A program made the translations under genes and the position numbers. A DNA stretch of 47,112 nucleotides. Source: Oscillospiraceae bacterium (GTDB lineage Bacteria; Bacillota; Clostridia; Oscillospirales; SIG627). Shown one piece after another: positions 7,572 through 15,787 of this stretch; position 1 is the stretch's first letter, and each line of letters opens with the position of its first letter. The notes under the pieces were generated by a model, which had not been told where the DNA came from, did not search any database, and worked only from the letters and a program-made list of their open reading frames with translations. The DNA lies in NCBI GenBank assembly GCA_015064635.1, contig SVRV01000016.1, forward strand, positions 1-47,112, in the 5' to 3' direction.

Positions 7572-8975
7572 AATGTAAATAAAGATATAAACTTGAATAT
7601 AAAAAGAATTCGTGAATCTTTTCCTGCCGATTCCTCGGCAGATTTTGTTATGGATGAATTTTTGATATCGGGAAGAAGGGCTTGTATTTGCTTTTTTAAC
7701 GGTCTGACCGATTCTGAGCTTCTTTTAAAGGTTCACGAGAACATACTTTGCAAAACGCTCCCCGATACAATGTCGGAATTTTCAAAAAGCATTATACCGC
7801 TCACGGATAAAAAGCTTCAAGGTGATATTGATATTGCAATAAATGCCCTTTTGTCATCTATGTCCTTGCTCTTTATCGACGGATACTGTGAGGCTTTGAT
7901 AATGGATACCAAGAAGTATCCGTCCCGCTCGGTTGAGGAGCCTGAAAAAAACAAAACAATGCGAGGTCCGAGGGACGGCTTTGGTGAGAGCGTTTTTATG
8001 AACACCGCCTTGATACGCCGCAGAATAAAGAGTGATAAGCTTGCGTTTTGTGAGTTTTCCATCGGACAAGAAACAAAGACCAAGGTAGTTCTTGCTTATA
8101 TGAGAGGGAAGGGGAATATGCGACTTGTAAACGAAATAAAGCGCAGACTTTCTTCACTTGATATTCCGTCGCTTACTCTCAGTCAGCAAACGCTGTGCGA
8201 CCATATTTTTCTGCGTAAGAAATCCGATAAAATCAATCCGTTTCCCAAGGTCAGATATGTGGAGAGACCGGACACAGCCGCTTCAATGCTTGTGGAGGGG
8301 AAAATAGCACTGCTTTGCGACACAAGTCCAAGTGTAATCTTTTTCCCTATAACACTTTATGATATGGTGGAGGAAACCGATGACTATTATTTTCCTCCGC
8401 TTACCGCATCGTATCTCAGGACTCTCAGAGTGGGAATGCTTTTTGTCTCGGTTTTTCTGTCTCCGCTATGGCTTCTTGCTTTAGAGTACGGAGACGTACT
8501 TCCAAAATCCTTGGAATTTTTGCTTGTGGACTCAAAGGCGTATATTCCCGTCTGGCTCCAGCTTATAATAGTGGAGCTTATGATGGATGCACTGAAAATT
8601 GCATCTCTTAACACGCCGAATACAATATCAAATTCCCTGAGCGTTGTCAGCGGTCTTTTGCTCAGTGACTTTGCAATATCCGCAGGTTGGCTTGTACCTC
8701 AAACCATACTTTATTCCGCTATTTCTTCAATAGCCAATTTCATTCCCACAAACTACGAGCTTGGATATGCGTTTAAGTTTTGGAGAATGACACTTATTGC
8801 TCTCTGCGCTATTTTTAAACTGTGGGGATTTATTGCAGGTACGGCTTTGTTTGTTGCTATAATGATACTGAATAAAAGCAAAAACAACAAGGAATTTCTT
8901 TATCCAATTTCTCCGTTCCACAAAAAAGGTTTGCTTAAATTATTTTTTCATACAACCGAAGGAAATGAGAAATAA
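7569..8975 (+). CDS. gerA: GerA-family spore germination protein (A subunit type)
   Basis: A 468-residue GerA/SpoVAF-family protein: a soluble N-terminal domain (about 1-260, starting NIKRIRESF and including CICFFNGLTD), then about five membrane helices (280-450) and a short basic tail. A subunits combine with B and C subunits in the spore inner membrane to sense germinants. Here no B or C gene is adjacent, so it is an orphan, like SpoVAF-type homologues. The start is TTG at 7569, set 6 bases after GGAGGG and in frame with the family N-terminus; the ATG at 7573 is out of frame. Its translation signal lies inside the terminator hairpin, so expression probably depends on the leader fold. Confidence 0.85.
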   Translation: MNVNKDINLNIKRIRESFPADSSADFVMDEFLISGRRACICFFNGLTDSELLLKVHENILCKTLPDTMSEFSKSIIPLTDKKLQGDIDIAINALLSSMSLLFIDGYCEALIMDTKKYPSRSVEEPEKNKTMRGPRDGFGESVFMNTALIRRRIKSDKLAFCEFSIGQETKTKVVLAYMRGKGNMRLVNEIKRRLSSLDIPSLTLSQQTLCDHIFLRKKSDKINPFPKVRYVERPDTAASMLVEGKIALLCDTSPSVIFFPITLYDMVEETDDYYFPPLTASYLRTLRVGMLFVSVFLSPLWLLALEYGDVLPKSLEFLLVDSKAYIPVWLQLIIVELMMDALKIASLNTPNTISNSLSVVSGLLLSDFAISAGWLVPQTILYSAISSIANFIPTNYELGYAFKFWRMTLIALCAIFKLWGFIAGTALFVAIMILNKSKNNKEFLYPISPFHKKGLLKLFFHTTEGNEK

Positions 8976-8979
8976 TATA

Positions 8980-9008
8980 TTGACAAATCTTTCACAATGT
9001 GCTATACT
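8980..9008 (+). promoter_or_regulatory. SigA promoter of the Crp/Fnr regulator operon
   Basis: TTGACA (8980-8985) and TATACT (9003-9008) with a 17-bp spacer. The start point near 9015 falls inside a long palindrome, which suggests repression or autoregulation. Confidence 0.85.
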
Positions 9009-9035
9009 CAAAGTGTCTCAAATGATACACTTTGA
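9008..9035 (+). promoter_or_regulatory. Operator-like palindrome over the transcription start
   Basis: Arms 9008-9019 and 9024-9035 match at 11 of 12 positions around AAAT. The core TGTCTC-N4-GATACA has the two-fold symmetry and half-site spacing of Crp/Fnr-family sites. It overlaps the start point and ends directly before the ribosome binding site, so it could bind the regulator encoded just downstream or form an mRNA hairpin. Confidence 0.65.
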
Positions 9036-9046
9036 AAGGAAGAGAA

Positions 9047-9670
9047 ATGACAGTCGGTGAAATTGCGAAAAAGCTTTGCTCCACAGAACTTTTTAAAGGC
9101 ATAAAAGGACTTGAAGAAATTATACAGTCTTTTCCTCCAACGGAAATTACACTTTCCTCGGGGGAGAGATATGAGATAAAGAATTCACTTGCACTTTTTT
9201 GTAAAGGAAAAGCTGACATAGTAAAGGAATCTGACAGCAGAATCGCATATATGAAAACGGTGAAGGATACCACTCTTTTGGGACTTGCCACACTGTTTTC
9301 GAAGGAAAGTGAATATATTTCCACCCTGATTGCAAAAACGGACACTCAACTGATTTTGTTTTCCGAGGGCTTTGTGGAAGCTGTCATAAAAGCAGACGCA
9401 GATTTTTCTTTAAGACTTGTAACACTTCTTTGTCAAAAGGTGAGATATTTAAACCGAAGAATTGACTTTTACACCTGTCAGGGGGCAGAGGAAAAGGTGC
9501 ACGAATTCTTGCATCGCACAGCAGACGCGGATGGCATAATAACAATGTCAATGTCCAAAATGTCTGAAACACTGGGTATTGCAAGAGCTTCCCTTTACAG
9601 AGCCTTGACAGCTCTTGAGGATAAAGGATGTATGGTCAGAAACGGTAAAAAAATTCAATTAATAAAGTGA
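9047..9670 (+). CDS. Crp/Fnr family transcriptional regulator
   Basis: A 207-residue protein from the ATG at 9047; a TTG frame extension to 9032 runs back into the palindrome and is not preferred. AAGGAAG precedes the ATG. The N-terminal half is a cyclic-nucleotide-binding-like beta-roll (about 10-125), followed by a dimer helix and a C-terminal winged helix with recognition segment SETLGIARASLYRALTALE. It lacks the N-terminal Cys cluster of Fnr, so a 4Fe-4S oxygen sensor is unlikely; the ligand is unknown. It is 10 bases upstream of the ABC importer genes and probably controls them and itself. Confidence 0.88.
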   Translation: MTVGEIAKKLCSTELFKGIKGLEEIIQSFPPTEITLSSGERYEIKNSLALFCKGKADIVKESDSRIAYMKTVKDTTLLGLATLFSKESEYISTLIAKTDTQLILFSEGFVEAVIKADADFSLRLVTLLCQKVRYLNRRIDFYTCQGAEEKVHEFLHRTADADGIITMSMSKMSETLGIARASLYRALTALEDKGCMVRNGKKIQLIK

Positions 9671-9680
9671 GGACTTCATT

Positions 9681-10664
9681 ATGAAAAAAACATTAGCACT
9701 TTTACTTGTATTGACATTTGCTTTGCTTACGTTTGTGAGCTGTGGCTCGGAGGAAGAGCCGGCTCCCGCCGTAACCGAAAAAGTTGCAGCTACAACAAGA
9801 GTTGTGGCGCTTAAAGGCCCCACGGGAATGGGTATGGCAAAAATGATCAGTGATGCTGATACAAAATACGAATTTACTCTTACATCAATGCCCGACGAAG
9901 TTACAGGAGCTGTAATTTCCGGAAATGTTGATATTGCAGCTGTTCCCACAAACCTTGCTTCTGTTCTTTACAACAAGACAGAGGGAGAGGTTCAGGTTAT
10001 TGCTCTCAATACACTCGGTGTACTTCATATATTGAATTCTGATGGTACTGTAAATTCAATAGAAGATCTTAAGGGCAAGACGATAGGTGCAACCGGTAAG
10101 GCATCAACTCCCGAATACGTACTCAATTATGTTTTAAAGATGAACGGAATTGACCCTGAAAAGGATTTGACAATAGAGTATTATGAGGACCATGCAGAGC
10201 TTGCAACAAGAATGGCAAGCGGAGAAGTTACAATAGGTATGCTCCCCGAGCCTCACGTCAGCTCAACTCTCATAAAAAATGCCAATTGTGTTGCTGCGAT
10301 TAACCTTACAGAGGAATGGAACAAGGTTGCTCCCGATTCCGCACTTGTTCAGGGATGCATAATCGTAAGAAAAGAGTTTGCTGAAAAATACCCCGACTCT
10401 GTTAAGAATTTCCTTTCCGAGTATTCAAAGTCGGTTGAATTTGCAAACACTTCAGCGGATGCTCCTGCCAAGGTAGCGGAGGTAGGAATCGTAGGAAACG
10501 CAAAGATTGCAGAACGTGCTATTCCTAATTGCAACATTGTATATATCGACGCAGAGGGCGGAATGAAGGAAAAGCTTTCGGGATTCTTGAAGGTTCTCTT
10601 TGAAGCTAATCCCAAGTCGGTAGGCGGAAAGCTTCCCGACGACGGCTTCTACTACGGTAAGTAA
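9681..10664 (+). CDS. ABC importer substrate-binding lipoprotein (NMT1/SsuA-like)
   Basis: A 327-residue lipoprotein with a signal peptide ending in a lipobox-like FVSC, lipid-anchored Cys about residue 21, followed by an acidic/Ala-rich linker. The mature part has the fold of NMT1/SsuA/TauA periplasmic-type proteins: a repeated GNVDIAAVPTNLA-type segment, IEDLKGKTIGATG, and MASGEVTIGMLPEP. Members bind sulfonates, nitrate, thiamine precursors and other small anions or heterocycles; the ligand here is not readable. The permease ATG overlaps its stop codon by one base. With the regulator upstream this forms a four-gene operon. Confidence 0.88.
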   Translation: MKKTLALLLVLTFALLTFVSCGSEEEPAPAVTEKVAATTRVVALKGPTGMGMAKMISDADTKYEFTLTSMPDEVTGAVISGNVDIAAVPTNLASVLYNKTEGEVQVIALNTLGVLHILNSDGTVNSIEDLKGKTIGATGKASTPEYVLNYVLKMNGIDPEKDLTIEYYEDHAELATRMASGEVTIGMLPEPHVSSTLIKNANCVAAINLTEEWNKVAPDSALVQGCIIVRKEFAEKYPDSVKNFLSEYSKSVEFANTSADAPAKVAEVGIVGNAKIAERAIPNCNIVYIDAEGGMKEKLSGFLKVLFEANPKSVGGKLPDDGFYYGK

Positions 10665-11416
10665 TGAAAAAACACATCAAGATAATTTATGCCATAGCTG
10701 CTATCCTTTTTTGGATAGCAGTTTGGCAAATTCTTGCTTGGCGCGTGGGAAAGACACTTCTGCTTCCGTCTCCCGTTCAAACGGTGAATACACTGCTTGA
10801 TTTGGCGTCAAAATCAGATTTTTGGTACATATGCTTCTCTTCTGTTGCTAATATCTTTGTAGGAGCATTACTCGGAGTTGTTATAGGAATCGCAATAGCG
10901 GTGCTGTCTTATGCAAACAAGGTCATAAAGTATTTGTTTTCTCCAATGCTCACCCTTGTAAAGGCAACGCCCATAGCTTCTGTAATTATCCTTTTTTTGG
11001 TATGGATCGGTAAAGCTGCAATACCTTTTTGGATATCATCGATGATGGTCGTGCCGATTGTTGCATCCAATGTCCTGGAAGGGCTTGAGAATATCAGCCA
11101 CGATTTGAAGGAGGTAACAAGAGTGTACAATTTCGGCTTCGCAAAAAGCTGGAGACTCTTGTACAGATACAGTCTTTTACCTTATTTCAGCTCGTCACTG
11201 AAAAGTGGTATAGCTCTTTCATGGAAAGCGGGAATTGCCGCAGAGGTTTTGTGCACACCGGAGGGAACAATAGGCAATATGATATACGAATCCAAGGTGT
11301 ACCTTGAGACAGCAGAGCTTTTTGCCTGGACTCTCACTGTAATTGTTTTGTCCTTGATACTTGAAAAAGCAGTGGTCTTTGCTTCGTCAAGACTTATGGG
11401 AGGTGACCGAAAGTGA
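10664..11416 (+). CDS. ABC importer permease (SsuC/TauC type)
   Basis: A 250-residue integral membrane protein with about six helices. The EAA loop, where the ATPase docks, is at about 145-165 (LKEVTRVYNFGFAKSWRL), and the downstream KSGIALSWKAGIAAEVL segment is characteristic of the nitrate/sulfonate/taurine permease family. It works as a homodimer with the lipoprotein upstream and the ATPase downstream. It overlaps the ATPase gene by 4 bases (GTGA). Confidence 0.9.
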   Translation: MKKHIKIIYAIAAILFWIAVWQILAWRVGKTLLLPSPVQTVNTLLDLASKSDFWYICFSSVANIFVGALLGVVIGIAIAVLSYANKVIKYLFSPMLTLVKATPIASVIILFLVWIGKAAIPFWISSMMVVPIVASNVLEGLENISHDLKEVTRVYNFGFAKSWRLLYRYSLLPYFSSSLKSGIALSWKAGIAAEVLCTPEGTIGNMIYESKVYLETAELFAWTLTVIVLSLILEKAVVFASSRLMGGDRK

Positions 11417-11991
11417 GTATTTCTCTTCGTAATATCACCAAACGCTTTGGCAAAAAGACAGTAATAGAAAACCTCTCACTTGATTTCGAAAGTGATTCAA
11501 GAACGGCGATTGTGGCATTTTCGGGCAGTGGAAAAACAACGCTCTTCAGAATAATGGCAGGACTTGAAAAACGCTTTGAGGGCGAGGTTATACACGACGG
11601 AAAGCTTGCCTTGATGTTTCAGGAGGACAGACTCTTTGAAAAAGCAACTGTTCTTGAAAACGTTACCGCTGTGTCCGATAAACCCAAGGAAGAGGCGGTG
11701 AAGCTTCTCACGGAGCTTGGCTTGGGAGATTCGTTGCATCTTTTCCCGACAGCTCTTTCAGGCGGTATGAAGCGGCGTGTGGCTCTTGCAAGGGCACTTT
11801 TCTTCGATGCACAGAATGTTCTTCTCGACGAGTGCTTTACGGGTCTTGATGACGATACAAAAAAACAGACAGCCGAGGTTATAAACAAATATACTCAAGG
11901 CAAAACACTCATTCTCATTACGCACAGCAGGGAAGAGGCACGTCTTTTGAACTGCAGGCTGCTTATATTCGAAAAAGGCTTTATATTCTAA
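11413..11991 (+). CDS. ABC importer ATP-binding protein, short form
   Basis: A 192-residue ABC ATPase with a GTG start overlapping the permease stop. Motifs in order: Walker A AFSGSGKTT (Ala replaces the usual first Gly), Q-loop FQEDRLF, signature LSGGMKRRVALARA, Walker B NVLLDEC with the catalytic Glu, D-loop GLDD and H-loop ITHS. All catalytic elements are present, but the protein ends soon after the H-loop, about 50 residues shorter than SsuB or TauB, so it lacks the usual C-terminal extension. It energises the adjacent permease. A bidirectional terminator follows. Confidence 0.9.
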   Translation: MSISLRNITKRFGKKTVIENLSLDFESDSRTAIVAFSGSGKTTLFRIMAGLEKRFEGEVIHDGKLALMFQEDRLFEKATVLENVTAVSDKPKEEAVKLLTELGLGDSLHLFPTALSGGMKRRVALARALFFDAQNVLLDECFTGLDDDTKKQTAEVINKYTQGKTLILITHSREEARLLNCRLLIFEKGFIF

Positions 11992-11994
11992 TAT

Positions 11995-12033
11995 AAAACA
12001 CGGTATGGGAGTAATGACTCCATACCGTGTTTT
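11995..12033. terminator. Bidirectional terminator between ABC operon and spoIVA
   Basis: A long stem (11995-12012 with 12017-12033, one bulged G, AATG loop) is flanked by A's and T's on both sides and lies between convergent genes. It should end both the ABC operon and spoIVA. Confidence 0.9.
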
Positions 12034-12038
12034 GTGAT

Positions 12039-13517
12039 TTATAGAATTATACAGATCAGACCGTTGCTTCCCTCGTTGACTATTTTTTGAAGCGTTTGGC
12101 ATATTTTCATTCTTGCATCCTGGGGGATGTGGTCGAGCTTTGAGTTTAACCCTTCATTTACCAGACAATACAAGGATTTGCCAAACATATTCGACTCCCA
12201 CAATTCCCTGGGGTTTTCTTCGAATTCCTTCAAAAGAAATTTCACCATTTCCTCCGATTGCTTTTCACTTCCCACAATTGGATTTATTTCGGTTTGTATT
12301 TTTGCCCTTATCATATGTAATGAATCGGCACACGCTTTTAATTTTACGCCGTATCCGCCCGATTGCTTGATGATTTCCGGCTCTTCGAGAACAAGGTCTT
12401 CAACACTCGGTAAAACGATTCCGTATCCCGTTGATTCTGCGGCATCCAGTGCTTCTCGTATCTTGTCAAATCGTACCTTTGCCTCACCAAGCTCACTGAT
12501 TGCTTCAAAAAGCTCTTTCTCGTTGTTAATGTCTATATTGCATTTCTCACTGAGTGCCTTGTATAAAAGCCTGTCGTCTATTTTTATTTCCGCACGGCTT
12601 TTGCCCGTTGCAAGCTCTGTTGATGAAACAAAGGATTCGGATATTCCGTCGGCTTTTGAGAGAGCCTCAACGCATTGATGAACAGATGCTATGGTATTTA
12701 TACTTTCAGCCGCTTCTCTGACAGCTGCCTCAATATCGGCTCTGAGAGGTGATTTTTTGTCAATGGCATCTATCCAGGAGGGGAGCTTAAAAGAGAGCTC
12801 TGTAACAGGAAACTCAAAAAGACACAACTCTAAAATGTGTTCAATATCATCGACTGTCATTTGTGCGCAGTTGACCAAAGCGACAGGCACCGAATATTTA
12901 TTTTCAATCTCAAGGGCAAGTTCTATGGCTTCGTCGGAATCAGGAGATGCAGAATTCATAACGACCACAAACGGCTTTCCGCAAGCCTTAAGGTCTGCTA
13001 TGACCCTGCCTTCGCTCGTTTCGTATGCCTCTCTCGGCAGATCACCGATACTTCCGTCGGTGGTTATCATAACTCCCACGGTCGAGTGCTCGTCTATAAC
13101 CTTTTTTGTGCCTATTTCCGCCGCTTCTTCAAAGGGGAGGGGTGACTTGGACCATGGTGTCATCACCATTCTGTCATTTCCGTTTTCGGTAAGTCCTTCC
13201 GCGCCTTTTACGATATATCCAACGCAGTCAATCATTTTCACATTGAGATTTACGTTTCCTGGTAAAGCAATTCTTACAGCTTTTTCGGGAACGAATTTCG
13301 GCTCGGTTGTCATAACGGTTTTTCCGTCGGCGCTTTGAGGCATTTCGTCACGTGCTCTGGAGCGCTCTGCTTCGTTATCTATCTGTGGAAGCACCAAGGT
13401 CTCCATAAATTTCTTTATAAATGTTGATTTTCCGCATCTTACAGGTCCTACCACACCTATATATACATCTCCGCCTGTTCGGGTTGCGATGTCGGAATAT
13501 ATTTTAGAGTTGTTCAT
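12039..13517 (-). CDS. spoIVA: Stage IV sporulation protein A, coat morphogenetic ATPase
   Basis: A 492-residue protein of standard SpoIVA length. It begins MNNSKIYSDIATRTGGDVYIG and has a Walker A GPVRCGKST at 24-32, with the DCVGYIVKGAEG segment after it, both signatures of the family. SpoIVA is made in the mother cell, hydrolyses ATP and polymerises on the outer forespore membrane as the platform for the coat. The ATG follows GGAGG by 7 bases. It is monocistronic, divergent from nrdR, and closed by a bidirectional terminator. A SigE promoter is expected upstream, but I cannot assign one confidently. Confidence 0.95.
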   Translation of the reverse strand: MNNSKIYSDIATRTGGDVYIGVVGPVRCGKSTFIKKFMETLVLPQIDNEAERSRARDEMPQSADGKTVMTTEPKFVPEKAVRIALPGNVNLNVKMIDCVGYIVKGAEGLTENGNDRMVMTPWSKSPLPFEEAAEIGTKKVIDEHSTVGVMITTDGSIGDLPREAYETSEGRVIADLKACGKPFVVVMNSASPDSDEAIELALEIENKYSVPVALVNCAQMTVDDIEHILELCLFEFPVTELSFKLPSWIDAIDKKSPLRADIEAAVREAAESINTIASVHQCVEALSKADGISESFVSSTELATGKSRAEIKIDDRLLYKALSEKCNIDINNEKELFEAISELGEAKVRFDKIREALDAAESTGYGIVLPSVEDLVLEEPEIIKQSGGYGVKLKACADSLHMIRAKIQTEINPIVGSEKQSEEMVKFLLKEFEENPRELWESNMFGKSLYCLVNEGLNSKLDHIPQDARMKICQTLQKIVNEGSNGLICIIL

Positions 13518-13624
13518 TTGTATTCCTCCGTATTCTTTTTGTAAATAGTTATGATGTTTTTTGAAGAAATATACCCAAAATAAAAATATTTACAAAAAAT
13601 AAGCACTATTTTTGAAAAATTGTC

Positions 13625-13653
13625 TTTTCAAATCGGAAAATATATGATATACT
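13625..13653 (+). promoter_or_regulatory. Possible nrdR promoter within an inverted repeat
   Basis: TTTTCA (13625-13630) and TATACT (13648-13653) with a 17-bp spacer give a modest SigA match. A perfect 10-bp inverted repeat (13624-13633 and 13662-13671) brackets it and may be a regulator site. Confidence 0.45.
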
Positions 13654-13721
13654 ATGTGTGTATTTGAAAAGAAATATCTTTTTTAATCAAATAATTCATA
13701 ATTTTATTATGAGGTGAATGT

Positions 13722-14180
13722 ATGAAATGTCCCGCTTGCGGTTTTGCTGAAAGTAAGGTTTTGGATTCCCGCCCCACCGATGAGGGAGGAGCTATAAGAC
13801 GCAGAAGAGAATGTCTTTCGTGTCAAAAAAGATTTACTACATACGAGAGACTTGAGGTAATGCCGATTATAGTTGTCAAAAAGGATAAGTCAAGAGAAGC
13901 CTTTGACCGTTCAAAAATACTCAACGGTATGATCAGAGCCTGCGAGAAGCGCCCTGTTTCCATTGCTGTTATCGAAAGAGCGGTTTCGGACATAGAGGCA
14001 ACTCTCAACAATTCTCTTCAGACAGAAGTAAGCAGTACAAAAATAGGAGAGCTTGTTATGGAAGCTCTCAAGGGTATTGATGAGGTTGCATACGTAAGAT
14101 TTGCCTCTGTTTACCGCCAGTTTAAAGACATAAACACCTTTATGGATGAACTTAAAATCCTTCTAAAAAATCAAGATTGA
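13722..14180 (+). CDS. nrdR: Ribonucleotide reductase regulator NrdR
   Basis: A 152-residue protein of typical NrdR length. The N-terminal zinc ribbon uses C3, C6, C31 and C34, with [17 protein letters not shown] between the pairs; an ATP-cone follows (about 48-140). NrdR binds dATP/ATP and represses ribonucleotide reductase genes, which are not in this window. GAGGTG lies 7 bases before the ATG. It is followed closely by an LCP-like gene, so the two may be co-transcribed although functionally unrelated. Confidence 0.95.
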   Translation: MKCPACGFAESKVLDSRPTDEGGAIRRRRECLSCQKRFTTYERLEVMPIIVVKKDKSREAFDRSKILNGMIRACEKRPVSIAVIERAVSDIEATLNNSLQTEVSSTKIGELVMEALKGIDEVAYVRFASVYRQFKDINTFMDELKILLKNQD

Positions 14181-14194
14181 GGAAAGGGTCAATA

Positions 14195-15205
14195 ATGAAA
14201 TCACCTTCACAACGCAAAGTATCTACAATCAGCTTTTTGATTGCACTTATAGTGTCGCTGTTAGTATTCGGACTTATTTCTTATTTTATCACGTCGGCTG
14301 TTTTGGCTCCCAAGGAAGAACCCGAGGAAAAGAAGCCCGGGGAAATCACAGAGGAAAAGCCTGACGACCAACAGCTCCTTACTCCCGATGAGATAGAAAA
14401 GATTAAAGGCGAAAGCTTTACCGTTTTGATTGCCGGATATGACCTTCAGGGAAGCGGCTTTGATGCCATGGCTGTTCTTGACGTAAATAAGGAAAAACAG
14501 TTGGTCAATGTGTATCCCGTTAATACGGATACAAAGGTGTATGTCGGACACGGTGACACCTATTCTCTCAATGTCAGAATGGGAGACTTGATTAAGTATA
14601 AAAATATGCAGTACGTTCTTGATAAAGTAAATGCCGTGACAGGACTCGGCGTTGAGTACTACATAACGTTTACTGCGGAAGGCTTTATCGAAGCCTTTGA
14701 CGTATTTAACAAAAACGGCGATTATACCTATATCGTTCCCAAAGACATGGAGCACATATATGTAGAAATCCCCGAGGAGAAGGAAGCAGAAGGCGAGGAG
14801 AAGTCCGAAGGAGACAAAAAGCCTGAAAAAGCGGAGCTTCCCGCAGAACTTAAGAAAATGCAGAAATACGATATTAAATTCAAGAAGGGGCAGTCATTGA
14901 CCTCGGGAATTGATATCTATAACATGCTTCGTTACAGAGGCGATTCCACAACAGACAGAATGAACAGACAGGCAATGTTTGTCCGTGATGTTATTGCCAA
15001 GATCATCCCCGCACGCTTCAAAGAGCATGATGCGGCAGGAATAGTTAATATGATTGCTTCTATAAAGAAGCTCAAGTCATCAATAAACACAAATATAAGC
15101 TTTGAAACATTTATCACAGAGACATTTGACCTTATTTTAACAATGCCCGAGTTTTCTGTGGGTACAGTTGTTAAGTATACTTCGGAATCGGTGAATTACA
15201 ACTAA
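14195..15205 (+). CDS. Divergent LytR-CpsA-Psr (LCP) family protein
   Basis: A 336-residue membrane-anchored protein starting at the ATG at 14195, which has AGGAAAGG upstream; a TTG 18 bases earlier lacks that spacing. After one N-terminal helix (about 12-36) and an acidic linker comes an LCP-like domain from about residue 70 (VLIAGYDLQGSG). LCP enzymes attach wall polymers to peptidoglycan. Here the usual RSDTM reads GFDAM and the usual PRDT reads NTDT, so two catalytic Arg are missing. The late RYRGDSTTDRMNRQ motif is kept. An acidic Lys/Glu-rich insert lies at about 190-215. It may be a non-catalytic or altered LCP protein. Confidence 0.75.
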   Translation: MKSPSQRKVSTISFLIALIVSLLVFGLISYFITSAVLAPKEEPEEKKPGEITEEKPDDQQLLTPDEIEKIKGESFTVLIAGYDLQGSGFDAMAVLDVNKEKQLVNVYPVNTDTKVYVGHGDTYSLNVRMGDLIKYKNMQYVLDKVNAVTGLGVEYYITFTAEGFIEAFDVFNKNGDYTYIVPKDMEHIYVEIPEEKEAEGEEKSEGDKKPEKAELPAELKKMQKYDIKFKKGQSLTSGIDIYNMLRYRGDSTTDRMNRQAMFVRDVIAKIIPARFKEHDAAGIVNMIASIKKLKSSINTNISFETFITETFDLILTMPEFSVGTVVKYTSESVNYN

Positions 15206-15217
15206 TTAGAGGTACAT

Positions 15218-15787
15218 ATGAAAAGGATTAGCAAAAAAACAAGGATTGGTATTATAACGGTTGTATTTATAATATTGACGGTGGTTGCTACATCTACCGT
15301 AGGTGTTGCCGAAACAGATCCACTTGTTACATTGAGTTATATAAATCAAACGGTTATCCCCAAAATAAAAGAGGAAGTAACAGCTTCCGTGCTTGCAACA
15401 TTAGAGGAGCGTGAGGCGCAGAAACCCGAAGAACCCAAAGCCGAAACGCCTGCAACACCCGAAACTCCGTCGGAGAAAGATGATACATCCGATTCACTTA
15501 AATATACAGTTGTTTATATGAAAAAGGGACAAAAGCTTTTCGCATCAGGCGAGAACACTGAGTCCACCGAGGTAATTCTCCGTTCGGGAGAGGTTACTTG
15601 TATATCTCCTTTCTCTGACCAGGGAATAGCGGATATGACCGTTTCAAAGGAGATTTATAACGGAGAGTCTCTTACCAAGAATCATTATTGTTTGATTCCC
15701 AGAGGTGGAGATGGCAGAGGCATTTGCGCCGTAAGTGGCGATGCATATATTCTGGTGAGAGGAGAATACGAAATTGTACAAGAATAA
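15218..15787 (+). CDS. Secreted or membrane-anchored protein of unknown function
   Basis: A 189-residue protein I do not recognise. It has a basic N-terminus and one hydrophobic segment (about 10-31) that could be a signal peptide or anchor. A helical stretch (40-68) and a Pro/Glu/Thr-rich linker (70-92) follow, then a compact C-terminal domain (95-189) with YTVVYMKKGQKLFASGENTE and a Gly-rich RGGDGRGICAVSGDAYILV segment. It lies 12 bases after the LCP-like gene and overlaps the SpoIID-like gene by 14 bases, so the three probably act together at the cell surface or spore envelope. Confidence 0.75.
   Translation: MKRISKKTRIGIITVVFIILTVVATSTVGVAETDPLVTLSYINQTVIPKIKEEVTASVLATLEEREAQKPEEPKAETPATPETPSEKDDTSDSLKYTVVYMKKGQKLFASGENTESTEVILRSGEVTCISPFSDQGIADMTVSKEIYNGESLTKNHYCLIPRGGDGRGICAVSGDAYILVRGEYEIVQE

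Noticed and set aside
12691-13338. 215-residue open frame on the plus strand
   Set aside because: It is antisense to spoIVA, Ser-rich in the way typical of reversed coding sequence, and has no ribosome binding site.
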